DNA of 64,000 nt from Muribaculaceae bacterium. Lineage in GTDB: Bacteria > Bacteroidota > Bacteroidia > Bacteroidales > Muribaculaceae. Positions 1 through 8,071 of this stretch are shown piece after piece. Within the stretch, counting starts at the first letter, position 1; the number at the start of each line of letters is the position of its first letter. The DNA lies in NCBI GenBank assembly GCA_017619355.1, contig JAFZSO010000057.1, positions 1 to 64,000 of the forward strand. Reading direction: 5' to 3'. Both the position numbers and the translations under genes were made by a program. The notes beneath the pieces are model-generated. The model was given only the letters and a program-made list of their open reading frames with translations, was not told the origin of the DNA and did not search any database.

Positions 1-1109
1 TGATGGCCGGATATGAATACATCGGCGAAATGCCGTTCCGCAATGTCTATTTCACCGGTCTGGTGCGCGACAAGCTGGGCCGCAAGATGTCGAAGTCGCT
101 CGGCAACAGCCCCGACCCGCTGATGCTCATCGACAAGTTCGGCGCCGACGGCGTGCGCATGGGCATGATGCTCAGCGCTCCGGCTGGCAACGACATCCTC
201 TTCGACGAGGCACTGTGCGAACAAGGCCGCAACTTCAACAACAAGATTTGGAATGCCTTCCGCTTGGTGAAAGGCTGGGAAGTGGCCGACATCGAGCAAC
301 CCGAGCACAGCCGTCTGGCCGTGGAGTGGTTCCACAGTGTGCTCGACGCCACGCTGGCCGAGGTGAAGGACCTGTTCACCAAGTTCCGCCTCAACGAGGC
401 GCTGATGGCCATCTACCGTCTCTTCTGGGAAGAATTCTCGGCATGGTATCTCGAAATCGTGAAGCCTGCCTACCAGCAGCCCATCGACGCCAAGACGATG
501 GACGCCACGCTCTACTTCTTCGACACTCTGCTGCGCCTGCTGCACCCCTTCATGCCCTTCATCACCGAGGAGCTGTGGCAGCACATCAGCGAGCGTCAGG
601 ACGGCGAGAGCATCATGTATGCCCGCATTCCCGAACCCGGCACGCCCGACGATGCTCTGCTCAAGGCGATGGCCGAGGCGAAGGAGATTGTGGCCGGCGT
701 GCGCAGCGTGCGTCTGAGCAAGAACATTCCTAACAAGACGGCCATGCAGCTCAACATCGTGGGCAAGTGGACCAACCCGCTGAAGGCCATTATCATGAAG
801 GTGGCTGTGCTCGACAACATTGCCGAGGTCGACGCCAAAGATCCCATGGCGGCATCGTTCATGGTGGGCACCACTGAGTTTGCCGTGCCGCTGAGTGGCA
901 GCATCGATGTGGAAGAGGAACTCAAGAAACTCGAGGCCGAACTGCAGTACGCCCGCGGCTTCCTTGCCACCGTCGAGAAGAAACTCAGCAACGAACGCTT
1001 CGTGGCCAACGCACCCGAGGCCGTCGTGGCAGGCGAGCGCAAGAAACAGAGCGACGCCCTCTCCAAGATCCAAACCCTCGAAGAGAGCATCAAAGCCCTC
1101 AAAGGCTAA
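1..1109 (+). CDS. valS: Valine-tRNA ligase, C-terminal part
   Basis: Class I aminoacyl-tRNA synthetase that charges tRNA-Val; only the last 368 or so residues are inside the window and the gene continues upstream. The KMSKS ATP-binding signature sits about 28 residues into the visible part (RKMSKSLGNSPDPL), followed by the helical anticodon-binding domain (HPFMPFITEELWQH) and the C-terminal coiled-coil arm rich in Glu and Lys typical of bacterial ValRS. The gene ends at a normal stop, with no partner gene close downstream. Identification rests on the order KMSKS, anticodon domain, coiled-coil tail; IleRS and LeuRS lack this C-terminal arm. Confidence 0.95.
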   Translation, partial: MAGYEYIGEMPFRNVYFTGLVRDKLGRKMSKSLGNSPDPLMLIDKFGADGVRMGMMLSAPAGNDILFDEALCEQGRNFNNKIWNAFRLVKGWEVADIEQPEHSRLAVEWFHSVLDATLAEVKDLFTKFRLNEALMAIYRLFWEEFSAWYLEIVKPAYQQPIDAKTMDATLYFFDTLLRLLHPFMPFITEELWQHISERQDGESIMYARIPEPGTPDDALLKAMAEAKEIVAGVRSVRLSKNIPNKTAMQLNIVGKWTNPLKAIIMKVAVLDNIAEVDAKDPMAASFMVGTTEFAVPLSGSIDVEEELKKLEAELQYARGFLATVEKKLSNERFVANAPEAVVAGERKKQSDALSKIQTLEESIKALKG

Positions 1110-1306
1110 ACCCCGCTCCTCAACCACCTGAGCCAGCTCCAGACCATGGAGAAGCTGCTCCAGGCCGAGCCAACCCTCCAGCGGCATGCCCCTCAATAGG
1201 GTAGCCACTGGCCATCTCCTCCGAACCGCAGCCTGCCCCATTGAAAGGGATAGAAGCTGTTGGTCCCTGAAAAGAAGGCATCAAGGATAAAAAAGGCCTT
1301 TAAATC
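1110..1306. other. Intergenic stretch after valS
   Basis: Between valS and the candidate RNA promoter I see no credible coding frame and no clear terminator. The first 130 bases keep a coding-like GC-rich composition and may be decayed sequence. Confidence 0.4.
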
Positions 1307-1337
1307 GTTGGTTTTCGAATAACTTGTATTATATTTG
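1307..1337 (+). promoter_or_regulatory. Promoter of the candidate 6S-like RNA
   Basis: GTTG at 1307-1310 and TATATTTG at 1330-1337 are separated by 19 bases. This matches the Bacteroidetes primary sigma pattern TTTG/TTG, about 20 bases, TAnnTTTG. The expected start of transcription is a few bases past 1337, right at the base of the hairpin described next. No coding frame begins nearby, which favours an RNA gene. Confidence 0.6.
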
Positions 1338-1342
1338 CAAGC

Positions 1343-1422
1343 GAAATCGAATTCTCAGACCTGCGGAGGGGTTCGCTAACAACTGCCCCTGTTTGACCAT
1401 CTGAGAGTTTGATTTCCTTTTT
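1343..1422 (+). ncRNA. Candidate structured RNA, 6S-like hairpin
   Basis: An 80-base intergenic segment just behind a good promoter folds into one long rod. The left arm GAAATCGAATTCTCAGA (1343-1359) pairs with the right arm TCTGAGAGTTTGATTTC (1400-1416) with only G-U or single mismatches. The middle opens into a bulge, then a short GGGG/CCCC stem. A T-run follows at 1417-1422. A long hairpin with a central bubble, single promoter and size near 80-100 bases is how 6S RNA (a regulator that binds RNA polymerase) looks in this phylum. That identity is inference; a different small RNA or an unusual terminator remains possible. Confidence 0.45.
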
Positions 1423-1451
1423 GCGACAACTATCTGTTTATCAAAACAATA

Positions 1452-1483
1452 AGGCGAGTGTTTCGTGATTGAAACACCCGCCT
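1452..1483 (-). terminator. Terminator of the 3D-domain gene
   Basis: Inverted repeat AGGCGAGTGTTTC / GAAACACCCGCCT with a six-base loop. It lies 24 bases past the stop of the minus-strand gene and is followed on that strand by TATTGTTTT. It may also stop plus-strand transcription, where ATATCTTTT follows. Confidence 0.7.
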
Positions 1484-1506
1484 ATATCTTTTGTATTGAT
1501 AATCAA

Positions 1507-1884
1507 CTAATTAACCTTGCGAACCGTTACCTTTGAGGTGCGGAACCACGAGGCGTTGGAGCGGTGGATGAGGAAGTCAATCCTGCGATGGCCGCCCATC
1601 TTGTCCTTCACCACCCACTTGCCGTTGAGCTGCGGCATGCTGGCGCTGGTCACCTCGATGGTGTCGTTGATGTTGAAGCCGGCACGGTACATGTCGCGCG
1701 ACAGAGCCACCCAGCGAAACTCCTGATTCTTGAGTCGGCCCACATCGATGCGGTCACCACTTGCGGTGCGGCTTCCCGCGCCCGACGATCCAGGGTAATA
1801 ATAGGTGGCCGAGAGGGTATATTCGTCACCAGCCGCAGCCGTGAGAGCCACCAATGATATGAGTAAAAACAGTATCTTTTTCAT
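1507..1884 (-). CDS. Small secreted 3D-domain (double-psi beta-barrel) protein
   Basis: A protein of about 125 residues exported by an N-terminal signal peptide (MKKILFLLISLVALTAAAG). The mature part looks like a 3D / RlpA-type double-psi beta-barrel: an Ala-Thr-Tyr-Tyr start, GSRTASGDRID, DTIEV, then GKWVVKDKMGG and RRIDFLIH, with three conserved aspartates. Relatives act on cell-wall glycan or bind it, but no catalytic function can be assigned here. The start is placed at the ATG before the signal peptide; the frame is open 30 codons further upstream, but that extension is basic and not protein-like. Monocistronic, with its own terminator. Confidence 0.7.
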   Translation of the reverse strand: MKKILFLLISLVALTAAAGDEYTLSATYYYPGSSGAGSRTASGDRIDVGRLKNQEFRWVALSRDMYRAGFNINDTIEVTSASMPQLNGKWVVKDKMGGHRRIDFLIHRSNASWFRTSKVTVRKVN

Positions 1885-1940
1885 AGTTCTTTGCTGTGTT
1901 GTTGGCGTTAATAATTGTAATAATTTTCGTTTTGGTTTTG

Positions 1941-1948
1941 CAAAGATA
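1941..1948 (-). promoter_or_regulatory. -7 element upstream of the 3D-domain gene
   Basis: On the minus strand TATCTTTG fits TAnnTTTG, 56 bases before the chosen ATG. No convincing -33 box is visible. Confidence 0.4.
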
Positions 1949-2070
1949 TGATATCTGTTTGAGAATGAACGCATTTATTCATTCTTTAACTTGCTTGTTA
2001 AAGAGTGTTTCACGAAAAAACTGCACTTTTGAGACCGAAAAACGGGGCTTGTCAAGGCCGATGACCGCGT

Positions 2071-2103
2071 AAAAAACGCCGCGGCAAAGGGGATGCCACG
2101 GCG
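2071..2103 (-). terminator. Terminator of the wzc-like gene
   Basis: On the minus strand CGCCGTGGCA pairs with TGCCGCGGCG across a seven-base loop and is followed by TTTTTT, 45 bases past the kinase stop codon. Confidence 0.8.
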
Positions 2104-2147
2104 CTGTATCGATACCACGAAACGGGTGATTCCCGAGTGGGAACGGG

Positions 2148-4583
2148 TTAATCTTTCTTCTTGGGGAAGATGCGCTTGAGCAGCGACTTCCACTTGCTCT
2201 CGGTCTCTTCTTCGTTGCCGTAACCATAGCCGTAACCATAGCCGTAACCATAGCCGTAACCGTAGCCGTAACCGTAGCCATAACTGTAGCCATAGCTCTT
2301 GTTGCCAGCCTTCATGTCGTTGAGCAGAATCGACAGGTTCTTGACCTTGCCCTCTTCGGCCATCTTCTCGAGGTCGGGGAGGAATCGGCGATCGATCTTG
2401 CCGTCGCGCATCACATAGATGGTGAGGTCAACGCTGCGGTTGATGATGGAAGCATCGGCAATCAGACCGTAAGGCACGGTGTCGAGCACGATGTAGTCGT
2501 AGCGCTTGCGCAGTTCCTCGATGAGCTCCTTGAATCGCTTCGACATGAGCAGGTTGGTGGGGTTGGGAGGAATGGCACCCACGCACATTACATCGAGGTT
2601 CTCATTGATGTAGCCCTTGATGAGCACATCGTCAATGTTGTCCACCTTCTCTGACAGGTAGGAGCTCACACCGATGCCGTTGTTCTCCAGACCCATATAT
2701 TCCGAGAATCGGCCCTTGCGCAAGTCAAGGTCGACGGCAATCACGCGCTTGCCTGCATAAGCAAAGGTTAGCGCGAGGTTGATGGCCACGAAGCTCTTGC
2801 CCTCGCCCGCCATGGTCGATGTCATCTGCAGCACGATTCCTTCGCCTTCACGCTCGTGCACCACATAGTCGAGGTTGTTGCGCACAATGCGCATGGCCTC
2901 GGTGATGCGGTCGTGTCCGTTCTCGGTCACCACAATTTCCTTCTCCTTCTGATCGCTGCGCTTGGTCGGCAGGTCGCCAATGATGGGCAAGTCGCAGCTT
3001 TGCTCTACGTCGTTTCGGGTGTGCACCATGGTGTCGAGCGACTTGATCCAGTAGATGAGGAAAAGCACAAGAGCGGGCAACAGCAGACCCAGCAACAGGC
3101 CAGTGGTCATGATTTTGGAGGGTATGGGAGACACCTGGCCATTCGATACTGCTTTCTCAATCACCTTGGCATTAGGCTCGGTGATGGCGAGTTGCAGGGC
3201 ATTCTCTTCGCGCTTGTTGAGCAGGTATAGGTAGAGTTGCTCCTTGATTTGCTGCTGACGAGTTACCTGGGTGAGCGCCTTCTCGTGTGACGGTACAGCA
3301 GTTCTGCTGCTCATGGCCCGACCCTCTTGTGAACGAGCATTCGATACTTGCATGCTTAAGGAGTTCAGGTATGTACTCAGTGAACTGATAATTGTACTGC
3401 GCATCGACGCCAGCGAATTGGAGAGCTCTATCATCACAGGGTTTTCCGAACTTGATGTTGCAGCAATCTTTTGATATTTGAGCATCGCCTCGTTATATTG
3501 TGCAATCTGACTCTCGATACCAGTGTTGGCAATACCCGTGTTGCTCGGAATCAGCTCGTTGCCTTTCATGCGGCTTACGTATTGGAGAATCTCGTTAGCA
3601 AGGCTGTATTGCATACTGGCATTGTTGGCATGTTCAGCCATTCTGACGCCGGTACTCGGGTCACTGAAAATGGTGGCGTTAACCGAACCTACCTTAAGCT
3701 GAGCCACCTGGCTATCGACACCGCTCAGATCCTCGGCAATAGTAACGATACGATCGGAGATGAAGGCTTCGGTGCTGCGGGCCACGCGGTTCTTGTCATT
3801 GATTGCATCTTGGATATAAACAGCAATAAGTGCATTCAGGATGTCGGTGGCAAGTTTGGCATTGTCGCAAGTCATGGTCAGGCGCAGCACATCACTGTAT
3901 TTCTGGGGAGATTCGGCAGTAAGTCTTGCCTTGTAGCCCACGGCTGCATTGTAAATGGTGTTGACGCGCACAATCACCTGGAAGTCTTTATACTGTTCAG
4001 TATATTTCTGAGTCTTGGTGATGGCGATGGGACCGAACTTGGTATTCACCTTGTTGCCGAACTTGGCCTTCTTCCAGGCACCTTCGTTAATCTTGTACTC
4101 CAGGTTATTGCCACCCTTGGGCACAACGGTCATGGTGAACGGAGTGGTGATTTCACGTAACGGAGTTATCTGTAATGGCGATGACTTGTACGTGTTCACA
4201 TCACGGAGATATACATGGCCATAATATTGAATATTAAGTCCCAATTGATTCACAACCTCTTCCATTAATTCGGTTGACTTGATTTTGTAGATTTCATTCG
4301 GGATGAAACTGGAGGCGGGTGTGATGCCAAGGTCGGAGAATACCTGCGACTGACTACCAGTGGATTTGCTGGTGTTGGTTGTGAGCAGGATGAGTGCTGA
4401 CGAACGGTACTGCTGGATCTGCGACTTACTGTAGAGGTAGGCCAGCGAACCGATGACGACAACTGAGATAACAAACCAGTACCAGTTCCTTAGGCACGAC
4501 ATCATGAATTCCTTGATCTGGATTCCGGTGTTAGCCGATTTGCGCGACGATTTTTTCACGCTTTCTTCAATGATTTCTTGCAT
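2148..4583 (-). CDS. Wzc-type polysaccharide co-polymerase and tyrosine kinase
   Basis: Inner-membrane protein that controls chain length and export of capsular or exopolysaccharide. The 811 residues contain an N-terminal membrane helix (about 34-52), a large periplasmic Wzz-type region with coiled-coil segments, a second helix (about 489-511), and a cytoplasmic bacterial-tyrosine-kinase domain. The domain has Walker A MAGEGKS near 590, Walker A' VIAVDLDLRKGR near 615 and a Walker B-like VLDTVPYGL. The autophosphorylated C-terminal tyrosine cluster is here an alternating Tyr-Gly run of 13 tyrosines (about 758-785), then a basic tail. No polysaccharide genes are adjacent, so it may serve a locus elsewhere. 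Confidence 0.9.
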   Translation of the reverse strand: MQEIIEESVKKSSRKSANTGIQIKEFMMSCLRNWYWFVISVVVIGSLAYLYSKSQIQQYRSSALILLTTNTSKSTGSQSQVFSDLGITPASSFIPNEIYKIKSTELMEEVVNQLGLNIQYYGHVYLRDVNTYKSSPLQITPLREITTPFTMTVVPKGGNNLEYKINEGAWKKAKFGNKVNTKFGPIAITKTQKYTEQYKDFQVIVRVNTIYNAAVGYKARLTAESPQKYSDVLRLTMTCDNAKLATDILNALIAVYIQDAINDKNRVARSTEAFISDRIVTIAEDLSGVDSQVAQLKVGSVNATIFSDPSTGVRMAEHANNASMQYSLANEILQYVSRMKGNELIPSNTGIANTGIESQIAQYNEAMLKYQKIAATSSSENPVMIELSNSLASMRSTIISSLSTYLNSLSMQVSNARSQEGRAMSSRTAVPSHEKALTQVTRQQQIKEQLYLYLLNKREENALQLAITEPNAKVIEKAVSNGQVSPIPSKIMTTGLLLGLLLPALVLFLIYWIKSLDTMVHTRNDVEQSCDLPIIGDLPTKRSDQKEKEIVVTENGHDRITEAMRIVRNNLDYVVHEREGEGIVLQMTSTMAGEGKSFVAINLALTFAYAGKRVIAVDLDLRKGRFSEYMGLENNGIGVSSYLSEKVDNIDDVLIKGYINENLDVMCVGAIPPNPTNLLMSKRFKELIEELRKRYDYIVLDTVPYGLIADASIINRSVDLTIYVMRDGKIDRRFLPDLEKMAEEGKVKNLSILLNDMKAGNKSYGYSYGYGYGYGYGYGYGYGYGYGYGNEEETESKWKSLLKRIFPKKKD
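2218..2296. repeat. 12-base tandem repeat encoding the Tyr-Gly tail
   Basis: The unit CCGTAACCATAG recurs in tandem, with GTA/ATA variants, and encodes Tyr-Gly-Tyr-Gly on the minus strand, giving 13 tyrosines. A 6- or 12-base repeat inside a coding frame can change length without breaking the frame, so the number of phosphorylation sites could vary between strains. Confidence 0.85.
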
Positions 4584-5066
4584 ATCGAGTTGTTTTTAAT
4601 TGTCTATTTCAATGCGTCGCTCATGGGCGCACGTGTGCATATTAGTTTAAAACATGCAAAGGTAATGATAAATTTTGGGTTTCATAGAAAAATCACCAAA
4701 AAAGATGATTTTGGTATTTTGCAAAGTTGCGTTTCTGATTCTGAAATGAGCGGCACCATTGTTTTTGTAAAAAAATGTTTTCAATGCAGCGTTGTGGGCA
4801 AAATCGTTGTTTTTGGAGTCAAAATTGTTCGATATACCGCAATCTACGTTTTTGTTTATTTAACATTCTGACTCAAAAGATGGCCAATTTTTCAATGATT
4901 TAACTTTTTGCTCATTTTTTAAAAGAAATTAACTTGATATTCACATTAATAATGTTTTGTAGTCCAAAAAAAGGTGCTAATTTTGGCGTTGTATTTCTTA
5001 TTGCGAAAGCAAAGGGAGTAAATAAAATTAGAATAATCAACCAATTAAAGTTTATACTACTTAGTT
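4584..5066. other. AT-rich divergent intergenic region
   Basis: 483 bases between the kinase gene and inositol-phosphate synthase. On the minus strand TACCTTTG at 4657-4664 is a good -7 element for the kinase gene. For the plus-strand gene I see no clear -7 match; TTTG at 4983-4986 is only a possible -33 box. The open frames inside are AT-rich and not protein-like. Confidence 0.5.
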
Positions 5067-6374
5067 ATGACAAATTCAAACACAAAACCCGCTACCGGCA
5101 AGTTAGGTATCATGGTAGTAGGACTCGGTGCAGTGAGCACGACCTTTATTACTGGTGTTATGATGACACGCAAGGGCCTGACGAAACCAGTTGGCTCGAT
5201 GACCCAATACGACAAGATTCGCATTGGCCGTGGCGCAGAGAAGAAGTATCTGCACTACAAAGACATTGTTCCCATTGCAGATTTGAACGACATCGAATTT
5301 GCAGCATGGGATGTGTATCCCGTGAATGCCTATGAATCGGCTATCAGTGCAAATGTGCTGAAGGAAAAAGATATCGAGCCTGTGAAGGATGAATTGCTCA
5401 AGATCAAGCCCCTGAAGGCCGCGTTTGACAAGAACTATGCAAAGCGTCTTGACGGCGACAACATCATGCATGGTGCAACTCGCTGGGAAATGGTGGAGAA
5501 ACTGCGTGCCGACATCCGCAACTTCAAGCAGGAAAAGGGTGTGGACCGCGTAGTGGTGCTTTGGGCCGCTTCGACTGAAATCTATGTGGCTCCCGACATG
5601 AAGTATCACGGCACCATCGAGGCTCTCGAGGCTGCCATGAAGGCTGATGTGAAGGAGCAGATTGCTCCCTCGATGTGCTACGCCTATGCTGCACTGAAGG
5701 AAGACTGCCCGTTCGTGATGGGTGCTCCCAACACTACCGTTGATATCCCCGCTATGTGGGACCTCGCCGAGGAGACCAAGGTGCCTATCGCAGGCAAGGA
5801 CTTCAAGACTGGCCAGACACTCGTGAAATCAGGTTTCGCTCCCATCATTGGCACTCGCTGCCTGGGTTTGAGCGGCTGGTTCTCGACCAACATTCTGGGC
5901 AATCGCGACGGTCTTGTGCTTGATGAACCCGCCAACTTCCGCACCAAGGAGGTGAGCAAGCTGTCGACTCTCGAGTCGATTCTCGTTGAAGACGAGCAGC
6001 CCGACCTCTACACCAACTATTTCCACAAGGTGCGCATCAACTATTATCCTCCCCGCGACGACAACAAGGAGGGCTGGGACAATATCGACATCTTTGGCTG
6101 GATGGGCTATCCTATGCAGATCAAGATCAACTTCCTTTGCCGCGACTCCATTCTCGCCGCTCCCTTGTGCCTCGACCTGTGTCTGCTCATCGACCTGGCT
6201 CATCGCGCCGGCCGCTATGGCACACAGCGCTTCTTGAGCTTCTTCCTGAAGAGCCCGATGCACGACTACACGAAGGATGAAGTTCCCGTGAACCACCTGT
6301 TCCAGCAGTATGTGATGCTGAAGAACGCCATTCGCGAGATGGGTGGCTACGAGGCTGACGAAGAAATTGACTAA
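5067..6374 (+). CDS. ino1: Inositol-1-phosphate synthase
   Basis: Converts glucose-6-phosphate to 1L-myo-inositol-1-phosphate with bound NAD, the committed step of inositol synthesis. The 435 residues carry the Rossmann start KLGIMVVGLGAVSTTFITGV, the central catalytic region (GKDFKTGQTLVKSG, LGLSGWFSTNILGNRDG) and the family's C-terminal SPMHDY segment. The length fits bacterial members. It faces a minus-strand cluster containing a CDP-alcohol phosphatidyltransferase, HAD phosphatase and nucleotidyltransferase, the same combination as the inositol-lipid cluster of Bacteroides thetaiotaomicron. The product is therefore probably used for inositol phospholipids or inositol sphingolipids. Confidence 0.93.
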   Translation: MTNSNTKPATGKLGIMVVGLGAVSTTFITGVMMTRKGLTKPVGSMTQYDKIRIGRGAEKKYLHYKDIVPIADLNDIEFAAWDVYPVNAYESAISANVLKEKDIEPVKDELLKIKPLKAAFDKNYAKRLDGDNIMHGATRWEMVEKLRADIRNFKQEKGVDRVVVLWAASTEIYVAPDMKYHGTIEALEAAMKADVKEQIAPSMCYAYAALKEDCPFVMGAPNTTVDIPAMWDLAEETKVPIAGKDFKTGQTLVKSGFAPIIGTRCLGLSGWFSTNILGNRDGLVLDEPANFRTKEVSKLSTLESILVEDEQPDLYTNYFHKVRINYYPPRDDNKEGWDNIDIFGWMGYPMQIKINFLCRDSILAAPLCLDLCLLIDLAHRAGRYGTQRFLSFFLKSPMHDYTKDEVPVNHLFQQYVMLKNAIREMGGYEADEEID

Positions 6375-6398
6375 TCTTGTTGATTACTCTTATAAAGA

Positions 6399-6436
6399 AA
6401 TCCTGCGATGCACAGCACCGCAGGATTTTTATTTTT
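6399..6436 (+). terminator. Terminator of inositol-1-phosphate synthase
   Basis: AATCCTGCG and CGCAGGATT flank an 11-base loop, followed by TTTTATTTTTG, 24 bases past the stop. Confidence 0.85.
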
Positions 6437-6465
6437 GCCTTTCAAAGAAAACTTGGAGGAGCAGA

Positions 6466-6531
6466 TCAGGAGAGGATGAGATTGACGAGGGCGTTGACAT
6501 CTGAAACATTTGATTTATTGTCAGGGTAGTT
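6466..6531 (-). pseudogene. Dockerin-repeat remnant behind the PIG-L gene
   Basis: Read on the minus strand, the bases just past the PIG-L stop encode SNVSDVNALVNLILS and then a stop. This is a near-perfect match to the second half of the dockerin-like repeat carried by other secreted proteins in this window (NVSDVTALVNIILG). It lies in a different frame from the deacetylase (offset by one) and has no start of its own. The simplest reading is that the deacetylase once ended in a dockerin-like tag and lost it by frameshift and deletion. Confidence 0.65.
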
Positions 6532-7285
6532 AGAGCGATTCGAGGGCTGCGGTGTGCAGGGCGAAGGCCTCGGCAGCATTGCAGCGGCATTCGAGTCCGC
6601 GGAACTTCTCCATGGGGATGTGCCAGTCGTCGAGCAAAGGCTGCATGTTCTGGCTCACATGGCACAGGCAAGCCTTGTGCTTCATTTCCAGCACTGGCTC
6701 GATGTTGACCCAGTGCGTGGGACGGAACATCTGCGACTGTGTGCCCGACATGGCTTCCATATAGAACAGCTGGAAGGTGCGGCCCACACGGCGCCAAGAG
6801 TCAAACACGAGCATGCCGCACACGGCATGGTCGCGGTGCCCGTCGATAGGCCAGTGGGTGATGACAACATCGGGTTTCTCATGCTCGAGTAGTTCGCGCA
6901 TTTCCTTGTAACGGTTGTGGTTCACCTCGGTGTTGCCATCAACTTGGTTCATGAAAATGTGACGAATACCCATCACACGGCAGGCGTTCTCAGATTCTAC
7001 CACACGCACGGCGGCGGCCTGGTCGTGGCTCATTCCCTCGATGCCCGCCTCACCGCGGGTTAGGTACACGCTCACCACCTCATGTCCTGCCTGCTTGAGT
7101 AGGCACATGGTGCCTCCGGCACAGGTCTCGGGGTCGTCGGGGTGTGCACCGATGACCAGTATCTTTCTCTTGATGCCAGGTGTAGCAGTGTTGTCATTGG
7201 CAGTCGCAGTCAGTGGAATTCCACCCAGAATGGTAGCCGCCGCAGCGGCTCCAGCACCTTTTAGCATGTCTCGTCGTGTAATCAT
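6530..7285 (-). CDS. Secreted PIG-L / LmbE-family N-acetylglucosaminyl deacetylase
   Basis: Zinc-dependent deacetylase family that includes the enzymes acting on GlcNAc-phosphatidylinositol and on GlcNAc-inositol in mycothiol synthesis. The 251 residues start with a Tat-like signal (TRRDMLKGAGAAAAATILGG). The metal motif AHPDDPE is near residue 47 and the second metal motif HRDH near 148, with CRVMGI between them. It is the last gene of the minus-strand inositol-lipid run, 60 bases after the HAD phosphatase, so an inositol-linked amino sugar is an attractive but unproven substrate. A periplasmic or outer location is implied by the signal. A dockerin remnant follows out of frame. Confidence 0.85.
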   Translation of the reverse strand: MITRRDMLKGAGAAAAATILGGIPLTATANDNTATPGIKRKILVIGAHPDDPETCAGGTMCLLKQAGHEVVSVYLTRGEAGIEGMSHDQAAAVRVVESENACRVMGIRHIFMNQVDGNTEVNHNRYKEMRELLEHEKPDVVITHWPIDGHRDHAVCGMLVFDSWRRVGRTFQLFYMEAMSGTQSQMFRPTHWVNIEPVLEMKHKACLCHVSQNMQPLLDDWHIPMEKFRGLECRCNAAEAFALHTAALESL

Positions 7286-7345
7286 AGGGTATCGGTATTT
7301 TATTATTTTACAATTCTATATAGTTTCAACGCCAAGCTGAAAGGT

Positions 7346-8071
7346 TTACAGCAGCTGGGTGAGCGAGGTGATGCGGCAGGTAGTGGTGGGAATGGTGATG
7401 TCGCTGTTCTCGTCGTCGGTCCAGCCTGGTCCTTGCATCCACGCGGTAGCGCAGCCCAGTGAGTGTGCTGGAAGGATGTCCTTCTTGAGGCTGTCGCCCA
7501 CCACCAGCACTTGGTCGGCAGGGAGTTCGAGCGCATCCACACCCAGGCGGAAGAGGGTGGGGTTAGGCTTGCGGATGCCCACCACGGCGCTCTCGATGAT
7601 GCCCTTGAAGAAGTGGCGAATGCCCAGGTCACGCAGCACCTCGTCGATGTTGCCATAGAAGTTGCTCACCAGCATGAGCGGATATTGCTGCGAGAGAGCC
7701 TCGAGCACGGGAATAGCTTCGGCAATGCTGTCTTGCGCCTGGCGGTAGCAATGCTGCGCGATGTTTTCGCTCCACTCGTCGAGTTGCTGCTGCGATGCGT
7801 CGGTCCATTGTTGCTGAGCCACATATTGCAGTTCTATGGTCATCTTCTTGCGCAGCAGCTGCAGGAAGTTATCGCAGGGCAGGATATGTCGCACCTTTGC
7901 GAGTTCACGTTCGGCAAAGACATAGGCCTCGCGGAACTGCTCAAGCGTTACAGGTACCTGCGCCTGACGGTAGCCGTCCCAAATGATCCAGCTCCAGTGC
8001 ACGCCACGGCTGTCGATGGTGCCGCCGTAGTCGAAGATGATGCCGCGTATGTTACTGCTGATATTGCCCAT
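7346..8071 (-). CDS. HAD-superfamily phosphatase, candidate phosphatidylinositol-phosphate phosphatase
   Basis: Cytoplasmic HAD hydrolase of about 241 residues. Motif I is FDYGGT (nucleophile Asp, with Gly where many HAD phosphatases have the second Asp), motif II is in LMLVSNFYGN, motif III Lys in IRKPNPTLF and motif IV is VVGDSLKKDI. The start is set at the ATG before GNISSNIRG; an upstream frame extension lies inside the preceding gene. The start overlaps the end of the CDP-alcohol transferase by 20 bases, implying coupled translation. In the related Bacteroides cluster a phosphatase of this kind removes phosphate from phosphatidylinositol phosphate; the same role is inferred here. Confidence 0.8.
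   Translation of the reverse strand: MGNISSNIRGIIFDYGGTIDSRGVHWSWIIWDGYRQAQVPVTLEQFREAYVFAERELAKVRHILPCDNFLQLLRKKMTIELQYVAQQQWTDASQQQLDEWSENIAQHCYRQAQDSIAEAIPVLEALSQQYPLMLVSNFYGNIDEVLRDLGIRHFFKGIIESAVVGIRKPNPTLFRLGVDALELPADQVLVVGDSLKKDILPAHSLGCATAWMQGPGWTDDENSDITIPTTTCRITSLTQLL

Noticed and set aside
4578-4871. A 97-codon plus-strand frame between the kinase gene and ino1
   Set aside because: It is low-complexity and AT-rich, starts inside the kinase start region, overlaps the probable kinase promoter and has no recognisable domain.
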